This document shows, one piece after another, positions 6,999 to 12,630 of a stretch of DNA of 12,630 bases (position 1 is the first letter of the stretch; each line of letters opens with the position of its first letter). The notes beneath the pieces were generated by a model. The model had not been told where the DNA came from. It saw only the letters and a list, made by a program, of their open reading frames with translations, and made no database searches. The position numbers and the translations under genes were made by a program. Source of the DNA: Propionivibrio sp. (GTDB lineage Bacteria > Pseudomonadota > Gammaproteobacteria > Burkholderiales > Rhodocyclaceae); the NCBI GenBank assembly GCA_003249625.1, contig QKII01000183.1:1-12630 (forward strand), read 5' to 3'.

Positions 6999-7004
6999 CC
7001 TCCT
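6999..7004 (-). promoter_or_regulatory. HIT-gene Shine-Dalgarno embedded in the hisE stop codon
   Basis: On the minus strand TAGGAGG joins the hisE stop TAG (7003-7005) to a consensus AGGAGG, 4 bases before the ATG at 6994. It is the strongest ribosome site in the run and suggests the HIT protein is made in excess of HisE while remaining coupled to it. Confidence 0.7.
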
Positions 7005-7329
7005 AGCCCGCAGCCCGCGAGTTCTTCTCGGCGATGCCAGAGGTTCCCTCACGACGCTGCAGTTCCTTGAGCACATCCTCGGCGCTTAGCCCGTAGAACG
7101 CAAGCAACGCAAGCACGTGATAGAACACATCCGCCGATTCGTAAATGATGTTTTCCGATCTGCCGTCCTTCGCCGCCATGATCAGTTCGGCAGACTCTTC
7201 GCCAATTTTCTTCAGAATCGAATCCGGCCCCTTAGCAAACAACTTGGCCGTATAGGACGTCGTGGGATCGGCATGCCGTCGCGAGGCGAGAGTCTCCGAC
7301 AGGCGGAGCAATACGTTTTCGTCACTCAT
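7003..7329 (-). CDS. hisE: Phosphoribosyl-ATP pyrophosphatase HisE
   Basis: Second step of histidine synthesis: phosphoribosyl-ATP to phosphoribosyl-AMP plus pyrophosphate. The 108-residue all-alpha protein of the MazG-like superfamily has the metal-binding acidic pattern [11 protein letters not shown] (40-50) and [13 protein letters not shown] (64-76). The ATG at 7329 overlaps the hisI stop by 4 bases (ATGA), with AAAGGAT about 11 bases upstream. A longer frame to 7380 lies wholly inside hisI and is not needed. HisI and HisE are separate genes here rather than the fused hisIE of enterics, the usual state in betaproteobacteria. Confidence 0.96.
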   Translation of the reverse strand: MSDENVLLRLSETLASRRHADPTTSYTAKLFAKGPDSILKKIGEESAELIMAAKDGRSENIIYESADVFYHVLALLAFYGLSAEDVLKELQRREGTSGIAEKNSRAAG

Positions 7330-7730
7330 TTTGCGTAGATATCCTTTGGATCTTTCAAGACGGGATCGGCGGGGACCCAACGATCACCCTTCAGTTCATG
7401 GAAGAAGCAGCTTTCGCGACCGGTATGGCACGCGATTCCGCCAAGCTGCTCGATCGAGAGAAGCAGCACGTCGCCGTCGCAATCGGTACGAATCGTCCGG
7501 ATCTTCTGCACGTGCCCCGACTCTTCGCCCTTTCGCCACAGTCGCTTGCGCGAGCGCGACCAATAGACGGCATTGCCGGTAGTAACACTCTCTTGCAATG
7601 ACTCACGATTCATCCACGCGAACATCACTACCCGACCACTCGCAACATCCTGGGCGATGGCGGGGATCATTCCATTTTCATCCCACTTCAGTGCATCGAG
7701 CCAGAACTGGCTTGCATCCAGATCACTCAC
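7326..7730 (-). CDS. hisI: Phosphoribosyl-AMP cyclohydrolase HisI
   Basis: Third step: opens the adenine ring of phosphoribosyl-AMP; a zinc enzyme that also needs Mg. The 134 residues carry the metal-binding DCDGD (83-87) and the cysteines of [10 protein letters not shown] (C101, C108) that complete the zinc site with C84. [12 protein letters not shown] (34-45) and [14 protein letters not shown] (56-69) are family hallmarks. The start is GTG 7730, whose last two bases plus the next A form the hisF stop (GTGA overlap). GAGGT lies 6 bases upstream inside hisF. It has only the cyclohydrolase domain; the pyrophosphatase is the next gene. Confidence 0.96.
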   Translation of the reverse strand: MSDLDASQFWLDALKWDENGMIPAIAQDVASGRVVMFAWMNRESLQESVTTGNAVYWSRSRKRLWRKGEESGHVQKIRTIRTDCDGDVLLLSIEQLGGIACHTGRESCFFHELKGDRWVPADPVLKDPKDIYAK

Positions 7731-8488
7731 AGGCGGACCTCGATACCACGATCGCGCATGAACTCCTTCGCCTGACGCACCGTATATTCGCCGAAGTGGA
7801 AAATGCTGGCAGCCAGAACTGCATCCGCGCCACCGATCGACACACCGTCAGCAAGATGCTGCAGGTTACCGACGCCACCACTGGCGATTACGGGGACATC
7901 CACGGCATCCGACACCGCGCGGGTCAGCGCAAGATCGAATCCGTTTTTCGTACCATCGCGGTCCATGCTGGTCAAAAGAATCTCGCCAGCGCCAAGCTGC
8001 TGCACACGCCGAGCCCAATCAACGACATCCAGACCTGTACGGTTTCGCCCGCCATGGGTAAAAACCTCCCACTTTCCGGGGGCCACCTGCTTGGCGTCGA
8101 TTGCCACCACGATGCACTGATTGCCAACCTTGGCTGAGGCTTCAGCAACCAGATCGGGGTTATTGACCGCCGCCGTGTTCATGCTCACTTTGTCCGCGCC
8201 CGCATTCAGCAGGCGCCGGACATCCGCAACGGTTCGCACACCGCCACCGACCGTCAAGGGGATAAATACCTGTGACGCACACGCCTCGACGATATGCAGG
8301 ATGATATCGCGCTGATCGGACGATGCCGTAATGTCGAGGAAGGTCACCTCGTCGGCACCCTGGTCATCGTAACGACGCGCGATTTCGACGGGATCACCGG
8401 CATCGCGCAGGTCGACAAAATTGGTGCCTTTGACGACCCGCCCGGCGGTCACGTCAAGGCACGGAATGATACGTTTGGCTAGACCCAC
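7727..8488 (-). CDS. hisF: Imidazole glycerol phosphate synthase cyclase subunit HisF
   Basis: Cyclase half of the HisH-HisF complex; it uses ammonia from HisH to make imidazole glycerol phosphate and AICAR. The (beta/alpha)8 barrel of 253 residues has catalytic aspartates D12 (IIPCLDV) and D131 (VVAIDAK), and phosphate-binding loops at LTVGGGVR (78-85) and VIASGGVGN. The start is GTG 8488 ([13 protein letters not shown]), with GGAAG 7 bases upstream; no better in-frame ATG exists. The gap to hisA is 39 bp, one of the larger ones in the run, with nothing notable in it. Confidence 0.97.
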   Translation of the reverse strand: MGLAKRIIPCLDVTAGRVVKGTNFVDLRDAGDPVEIARRYDDQGADEVTFLDITASSDQRDIILHIVEACASQVFIPLTVGGGVRTVADVRRLLNAGADKVSMNTAAVNNPDLVAEASAKVGNQCIVVAIDAKQVAPGKWEVFTHGGRNRTGLDVVDWARRVQQLGAGEILLTSMDRDGTKNGFDLALTRAVSDAVDVPVIASGGVGNLQHLADGVSIGGADAVLAASIFHFGEYTVRQAKEFMRDRGIEVRL

Positions 8489-8527
8489 GGCAAACTTCCA
8501 GAATCGATAAACAGATGCATGCGTCGA

Positions 8528-9271
8528 TCAAGCCTCGTCCGCCTTGTCGGCCTCGGCTTGAGCGGCTGCGAAATCCAAGGATCCATCATAGATCGCGCGT
8601 CCGGCGATCGTCCCCATGATGCCATCGCTCTCGACCGCGCATAACCGGCGAATATCATCAATATTCGACAACCCTCCACTAGCGATCACCGGGATCCGCA
8701 GCGATTGCGCCAGTTTGACCGTTGCTTCGATATTGATCCCGGAAAGCATGCCATCGCGCCCGATGTCGGTGTAAATAATGGCTTCGACACCGTAGTCCTC
8801 GCACTTTTTCGCGAGATCGATCACGTCATGCTTGGTCAGTTTCGACCAACCATCGACGGCCACCTTGCCATCCTTGGCATCGAGGCCGACGATGATCTGC
8901 CCGGGGAACGCACTGCAGGCATCATGCAGAAAGCCGGGGTTCTTCACCGCAGCCGTGCCGATGATGACGTAACTGACGCCACTGTCGAGACAGCGTTCGA
9001 TAGTATCCAGATCACGGATACCACCGCCCAGTTGGACAGGAATCTCGTCGCCAACGGCGTCGACGATCTCCCGAATCGCCTTTTCATTTTTCGGTTTGCC
9101 GGCGAATGCGCCATTCAGGTCGACCACGTGCAAACGACGCGCACCTTGTTCGAGCCAATGAGTGGCTTGTTCACCGGGGGAATTGGAAAAGACCGTCGCT
9201 TCATCCATGAGGCCCTGCTTGAGACGGACGCACTGCCCGTCCTTCAGGTCGATCGCGGGAATGATCAGCAT
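8528..9271 (-). CDS. hisA: ProFAR isomerase HisA
   Basis: Fourth step: converts 5'-ProFAR to PRFAR (an Amadori rearrangement). The (beta/alpha)8 barrel of 247 residues, paralogous to HisF, has catalytic aspartates D8 ([12 protein letters not shown]) and D131 ([10 protein letters not shown]), and the phosphate loops QLGGGIR (80-86) and VIASGGLSN (195-203). The first ATG gives the canonical N-terminus. No Shine-Dalgarno is visible ahead of it (the upstream stretch is pyrimidine-rich), so initiation may depend on traffic from hisH, 54 bp upstream. Confidence 0.97.
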   Translation of the reverse strand: MLIIPAIDLKDGQCVRLKQGLMDEATVFSNSPGEQATHWLEQGARRLHVVDLNGAFAGKPKNEKAIREIVDAVGDEIPVQLGGGIRDLDTIERCLDSGVSYVIIGTAAVKNPGFLHDACSAFPGQIIVGLDAKDGKVAVDGWSKLTKHDVIDLAKKCEDYGVEAIIYTDIGRDGMLSGINIEATVKLAQSLRIPVIASGGLSNIDDIRRLCAVESDGIMGTIAGRAIYDGSLDFAAAQAEADKADEA

Positions 9272-9325
9272 TTTGGGAAAACAAGAGGGTGGTTGAAAAA
9301 ATCGGAAACCGGAGAACGGAAACGC

Positions 9326-9976
9326 TCAGGGAGCCCAAGAAATGAAGTTCGACAACAAGGTCAAACCTGCTTGCGCGCTCTTCTCCGGATGGCATTGAAT
9401 GGCAAAGATATTATCCCGGGCCACCGCACTGGTAAAGGGGATTCCATAATCCGTCCTGCCTGCGACGCAATCCCGGTCGACCGGATCGACATAATAGCTG
9501 TGTACGAAATAGAAGCGAGAACCATCATTGATCCCCGCCCACAAGGGATGCGCGCCGCATTGCTCGACCTCGTTCCAGCCCATATGGGGTACTTTCAGCC
9601 GTTCCCCGGAACGGGAAAACATCTTATCCGACGGAAAGCGTCGAACGCTTCCGGAAAAGACCCCCAAACCGGGGACATCGCCCTCCTCGCTATGCTCGAA
9701 AAGCATTTGGAGACCGATGCAGATCCCAAGAAACGGCTTACTCTTGGCCGCATCGAGGACCACCGGACGTAGCCCGCGTGCGTCCAGTTCGCGCATACAG
9801 TCCGGCATCGCACCCTGTCCAGGAAAAACAACACGCTCTGCAGAGGAGACGACGGCGGGATCAGCTGTGACGATCACCTCTCGGCCATCGGCCACATGCA
9901 CCAGCGCCTGCCAAACCGAGCGCAAATTCCCCATGCCGTAATCGATGACGGCGATTTTTCCTGTCTTGTTGGTCAT
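9326..9976 (-). CDS. hisH: Imidazole glycerol phosphate synthase glutaminase subunit HisH
   Basis: Class I glutamine amidotransferase that feeds ammonia to HisF. The 216 residues carry an intact triad: C86 (LGICIGLQ, nucleophile elbow), H196 and E198 (QCHPEKS). IAVIDYGMGNLRSV (8-21) and VVFPGQGAM (49-57) are family hallmarks. ATG 9976 shares a base with the hisB stop. GTG 9979, giving a GTGA overlap and one extra residue, is equally possible; AAGGG lies 6 or 9 bases upstream. hisH and hisF are split by hisA, the usual HAF order. Confidence 0.96.
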   Translation of the reverse strand: MTNKTGKIAVIDYGMGNLRSVWQALVHVADGREVIVTADPAVVSSAERVVFPGQGAMPDCMRELDARGLRPVVLDAAKSKPFLGICIGLQMLFEHSEEGDVPGLGVFSGSVRRFPSDKMFSRSGERLKVPHMGWNEVEQCGAHPLWAGINDGSRFYFVHSYYVDPVDRDCVAGRTDYGIPFTSAVARDNIFAIQCHPEKSAQAGLTLLSNFISWAP

Positions 9977-10563
9977 CACAGGGAGCCCTTGGTGGAGGGA
10001 ATCGTCCCTGCGCTACGCGGATCCGCTTCGATCGCCACACGCAAAGCACGACCGAATGCCTTGAAAATCGTTTCCGCCTGATGATGTGCATTCTCGCCAC
10101 GCAAGTTATCGATGTGGAGGGTCATCAAGGCGTGATTCGACAGCCCCTGAAAGAACTCGCGAACGAGATCGACATCAAAGGCGCCGATCATTGCGCGCGT
10201 GAAATCGACATGAAATGACAGGCCTGGCCGACCGGAGAGATCAATAACCACCCGGGACAACGCCTCGTCGAGAGGCACGTAAGCATGGCCATAACGCCGG
10301 ATCCCCTGTTTGCTGCCCAACGCCTGAACCAACGCCTGCCCAAGAGTGATACCAATATCCTCGACCGTGTGATGTGCATCAATATGCAAATCTCCGGTCG
10401 CCTCCACCTCAAGGTCGATCATTCCGTGCCGGGCTACCTGCTCAAGCATATGGTCCAGAAACGGGACCCCCGTAGCGAATCGACTTTTTCCGCTCCCGTC
10501 GAGATCGACACGGACGGACACCTGTGTTTCCAGTGTATTTCGGGTTATTTCTGCCTGGCGCAT
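9976..10563 (-). CDS. hisB: Imidazoleglycerol-phosphate dehydratase HisB
   Basis: Sixth step: imidazole glycerol phosphate to imidazole acetol phosphate; a manganese enzyme forming 24-mers. The 195 residues are a monofunctional dehydratase with no phosphatase domain, unlike enteric HisB. The paired metal motifs are [11 protein letters not shown] (about 63-73) and NAHHQAET (about 160-167); GVPFLDHML and the C-terminal [10 protein letters not shown] are typical. ATG 10563 gives the classic [10 protein letters not shown] start but has no Shine-Dalgarno. A TTG at 10626 would add 21 residues unlike the family. It is the first gene of the minus-strand run, divergent from hisC. Confidence 0.95.
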   Translation of the reverse strand: MRQAEITRNTLETQVSVRVDLDGSGKSRFATGVPFLDHMLEQVARHGMIDLEVEATGDLHIDAHHTVEDIGITLGQALVQALGSKQGIRRYGHAYVPLDEALSRVVIDLSGRPGLSFHVDFTRAMIGAFDVDLVREFFQGLSNHALMTLHIDNLRGENAHHQAETIFKAFGRALRVAIEADPRSAGTIPSTKGSL

Positions 10564-10679
10564 GATGGAATCGTGATCGAAGGTCTTCGCCTTTTGAGGC
10601 GGTTTATGTACAAGATCGGTCGTCAAGGCCCCATGATACCATCTGGTGCTTCCACCGCACCCGACCTTTCAAACTGCCC
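10564..10679. promoter_or_regulatory. hisB-hisC divergent control region
   Basis: This 116-bp space must hold signals for both directions. For hisB the best candidate is an extended -10, TGGTATCAT on the minus strand (10633-10641), with a poor -35 about 17 bp behind. It would start the transcript near 10626, leaving a leader of about 60 bases to the ATG. Ahead of hisC there is a small hairpin GGTG-CTTC-CACC (10645-10656), or alternatively GGTGC/GCACC (10645-10661). No purine-rich ribosome site precedes hisC. I see no run of His codons, so a leader-peptide attenuator is not supported. Confidence 0.35.
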
Positions 10680-11762
10680 ATGAGCCACTATTGGAGCCCA
10701 CTCGTTCATGACCTGACCCCGTACACTCCGGGGGAGCAGCCCAAGCTGACCAATCTGGTCAAATTGAACACCAACGAAAATCCGTATCCGCCATCACCCA
10801 AGGCCGTTACGGCGATGCGCAACGAATTGGGCTCTGACGGCGCCACATTGAGGCTATACCCGGACCCGAACGCCGACCTGCTGAAGCAGGCCGTCGCCAC
10901 GCTTTTTTCAGACCAGGGGGTGACATCCGCACATGTCTTCGTCGGTAACGGATCCGACGAAGTCCTGGCCCATGTATTCATGGCTCTGCTTAAACACGAT
11001 AAGCCGGTTCTTCTGCCCGACATTACCTACAGTTTCTATCCGGTGTATTGCGCCCTGCACGGCGTGAACAGCCTTTCAATCCCGCTTGACGAGCACTTCG
11101 CCATCCGCGTCGACGACTACATGCAGGAGAATGGCGGGATAATCATCGCAAATCCCAATGCGCCGACCGGTCACTTGTTGCCGCTCGGAGAAATCGAGCG
11201 ATTGGCCGCGGCCCATCCGGGCTCCGTGGTCGTGATCGATGAGGCCTATATCGACTTTGGCGGTGAAACTGCGATTTCCCTCGTTGGTCAGTTCCGCAAC
11301 CTTCTGGTCGTCCGGACGCTGTCAAAATCGCATTCACTGGCCGGGTTGCGCGTCGGCTATGCTGTTGGCGACCCGGTGCTGATCGAGGGACTCGAGCGCA
11401 TCAAGAACAGCTTCAATTCGTATCCGCTTGACCGACTGGCCATCGTCGGTGCCGCAGCGGCGCTCTCCGACGTCGAATATTCTGAAACGACGCGGCTGGC
11501 GGTAATGAACAGCCGCTCCGTTCTTGTCGCAGGACTGACCGAACTCGGATTCGAGGTTCTCCCCTCCGCGGCGAATTTCATTTTCGCCCGCCACGCCGAG
11601 CACGACGCGGCAAAACTCGCAGGGAAACTGCGGGAGCGCAGCATTATCGTTCGCCACTTCAGGTTGCCGCGCATTGACCAGCACTTGCGCATCACCATCG
11701 GCACGGACGCCGACTGCGCCGCGCTGATCGCCGCGCTCCGGGAAATTCTCTCCGCTGGCTGA
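10680..11762 (+). CDS. hisC: Histidinol-phosphate aminotransferase HisC
   Basis: Seventh step: PLP-dependent transfer of an amino group from glutamate to imidazole acetol phosphate. The 360-residue fold-type I aminotransferase has Schiff-base lysine K216 in [15 protein letters not shown], the cofactor-contacting DEAYIDF (187-193) and NPNAPTG (158-164), and the N-terminal [12 protein letters not shown]. The C-terminal arginine region reads [11 protein letters not shown] 10680 begins the canonical N-terminus, but no Shine-Dalgarno is visible in the 20 bases before it. It is divergent from hisB, whereas the common arrangement is hisC directly upstream of hisB on the same strand. It ends before a strong palindrome. 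Confidence 0.97.
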   Translation: MSHYWSPLVHDLTPYTPGEQPKLTNLVKLNTNENPYPPSPKAVTAMRNELGSDGATLRLYPDPNADLLKQAVATLFSDQGVTSAHVFVGNGSDEVLAHVFMALLKHDKPVLLPDITYSFYPVYCALHGVNSLSIPLDEHFAIRVDDYMQENGGIIIANPNAPTGHLLPLGEIERLAAAHPGSVVVIDEAYIDFGGETAISLVGQFRNLLVVRTLSKSHSLAGLRVGYAVGDPVLIEGLERIKNSFNSYPLDRLAIVGAAAALSDVEYSETTRLAVMNSRSVLVAGLTELGFEVLPSAANFIFARHAEHDAAKLAGKLRERSIIVRHFRLPRIDQHLRITIGTDADCAALIAALREILSAG

Positions 11763-11780
11763 CGCCACCGTAGCGTAGAC

Positions 11781-11816
11781 GCCAGAAGGGGCATGCCTAG
11801 GCATGCCCCTTCTGGC
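11781..11816. terminator. Perfect 36-bp palindrome, likely bidirectional terminator
   Basis: A 17-bp arm (GCCAGAAGGGGCATGCC, 11781-11797), a TA centre and the exact reverse complement (11800-11816) form a very strong hairpin 18 bp after the hisC stop. It is followed on the plus strand only by TTTC, so the U-tract is short. It lies between convergent hisC and the TRAP permease and can serve both directions. A protein-binding role cannot be excluded. Confidence 0.7.
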
Positions 11817-11826
11817 TTTCAGGAGT

Positions 11827-11852
11827 CGCTTCCCAGCCCCCACCGGGAAGCG
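11827..11852. terminator. Second hairpin between hisC and the TRAP gene
   Basis: CGCTTCCC (11827-11834) and GGGAAGCG (11845-11852) form an 8-bp stem with a 10-base C-rich loop, 20 bp past the TRAP permease stop. There is no U-tract on either side. It probably acts with the neighbouring palindrome to end or protect the permease transcript. Confidence 0.45.
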
Positions 11853-11871
11853 GCCCGTCCCCAAATACGGG

Positions 11872-12630
11872 TTATTTCAACATATCCGGCAAGAACGTGA
11901 TGAGCCATGAGTTAGTGGTCAGAATCACCAACGTCACCAGCAGCGCAAACAGATAAGGCAGCGATGCTTTCATTACCTTCTCTATCGGCACCTTGGTAAT
12001 TGCACTGGCCACGAACAGGTCAAGGCCGACTGGCGGCGTGATGCAACCAATCGCCAAGTTGACCACCATGAGCACGCCAAAGAACAGCGGATCGATCCCC
12101 AGCGTTTTGGCCACGGGCAGGAAGATCGGGGTCAGGATAACAACCGCCGCCGAGGCGTTCACCATAGTGCCGGCTACCAGCAGCAGCACGTTGAGGACCA
12201 TCAGGAACATAATCGGCGATGAGGTCAACGAAACAACGAACTCGCCCAACCGGTGCGGAATCATAAGGTTGGTCAACATCCAGCCAAATACGTTGGCCGC
12301 GCCGACCAGCAGCATGATCATCGTCGTGCCGATGACCGCCTGGAAGACGATCTTCGGAAAGTCGCGGAACTTGAGTTCCTTGTAGATGAACAGCCCGACG
12401 AAAATCCCGTAGACCACGGCCACTGCCGCCGCTTCGGTCGGCGTGAAGATGCCGCCGTAGATACCGCCAATGATGATCACCGGCGTCAGCAAGGCAAAAA
12501 ACGACTCCTTGAAAGCCTTGACAACGCCGCCAATGGAAAACTGGCCATCAGGTTCGATGCCCACTTTCTTGGCCTTGTACCAGCTGACAATCATCATGGA
12601 AAGGCCCATCAAGGCCCCTGGAACAAAACC
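11872..12630 (-). CDS. TRAP transporter large permease, DctM type (N-terminus beyond window edge)
   Basis: C-terminal 252 residues of the 12-span subunit that carries solute with sodium from a periplasmic binding protein. The open frame runs to the window edge (GFVPGALMGLSMM...), so the gene is cut rather than starting inside; about 175 N-terminal residues of a usual 425-430 are missing. Hallmarks are GGIYGGIFTPTEAAAVAVVYG, GAANVFGWMLT and GCITPPVGLDLFVAS, plus about seven hydrophobic segments. The small permease and binding protein would be expected to the right. The substrate, usually a C4-dicarboxylate or another organic acid, cannot be read from this subunit. Confidence 0.95.
   Translation of the reverse strand, partial: GFVPGALMGLSMMIVSWYKAKKVGIEPDGQFSIGGVVKAFKESFFALLTPVIIIGGIYGGIFTPTEAAAVAVVYGIFVGLFIYKELKFRDFPKIVFQAVIGTTMIMLLVGAANVFGWMLTNLMIPHRLGEFVVSLTSSPIMFLMVLNVLLLVAGTMVNASAAVVILTPIFLPVAKTLGIDPLFFGVLMVVNLAIGCITPPVGLDLFVASAITKVPIEKVMKASLPYLFALLVTLVILTTNSWLITFLPDMLK

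Noticed and set aside
8705..9772. 355-codon open frame on the plus strand
   Set aside because: It lies antisense across hisA and hisH, which have all catalytic residues on the minus strand. The translation has no domain-like pattern and is explained by GC-rich codon use of the real genes.
10563..10626. His leader peptide or T-box attenuator ahead of hisB
   Set aside because: No short frame with consecutive His codons and no terminator-antiterminator pair is visible.
1..12630. CRISPR array, tRNA, insertion sequence, prophage or defence island
   Set aside because: No spaced repeats, cloverleaf, transposase or phage-like protein seen; every sizeable gene but the small one at 2804 belongs to a known housekeeping or transport family.

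Overview
The window is an ordinary-looking chromosomal segment of a GC-rich Gram-negative bacterium, most likely a betaproteobacterium (Rhodocyclales-like by inference). The main evidence is the linkage of a histidine-biosynthesis run to hisE, a HIT-family protein and tatABC, an order I recognise from that class. No 16S rRNA or other taxonomic marker lies in the window, so the assignment rests on gene order and protein character.

Left part (1-2998). A chemoreceptor gene cut by the left edge (minus strand) has a periplasmic double-Cache domain. It carries every residue of the amino-acid-binding dCache motif at the spacing I recall for PctA. Upstream of it, on the same strand, is a complete MATE-family efflux transporter. 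Divergent from that is a small gene for a 64-residue single-span membrane protein of unknown function, preceded by a plausible promoter overlapping a perfect 7+7 inverted repeat.

Middle (3191-5099). A Nif3/YbgI-type dinuclear-metal protein (minus) and a DegS-like membrane-anchored serine protease with one PDZ domain (plus) diverge with only 25 bp between their start codons.

Core (5128-10563, minus strand). This is one tightly packed, apparently co-transcribed run, in transcription order hisB, hisH, hisA, hisF, hisI, hisE, HIT protein, tatA, tatB, tatC. Several junctions overlap (GTGA or ATGA), and two Shine-Dalgarno sequences are built into the stop codon of the preceding gene. The enzymes cover histidine synthesis from phosphoribosyl-ATP onward, apart from the last steps (hisD and the unlinked phosphatase) and the first step (hisG). 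The downstream part encodes the twin-arginine protein export machinery.

Right part (10680-12630). hisC faces away from hisB rather than lying upstream of it in the same direction. It ends at a perfect 36-bp palindrome, and the C-terminal part of a TRAP-transporter large permease (DctM-type) converges on it and runs off the right edge.

I found no CRISPR array, tRNA, rRNA, insertion sequence, phage gene or recognisable new multi-gene system. The points worth a second look are the amino-acid motif in the chemoreceptor, the inverted hisC, the small unknown membrane protein with its upstream repeats, a short upstream reading frame overlapping tatB, and the shared 25-bp start region of nif3 and the protease gene.
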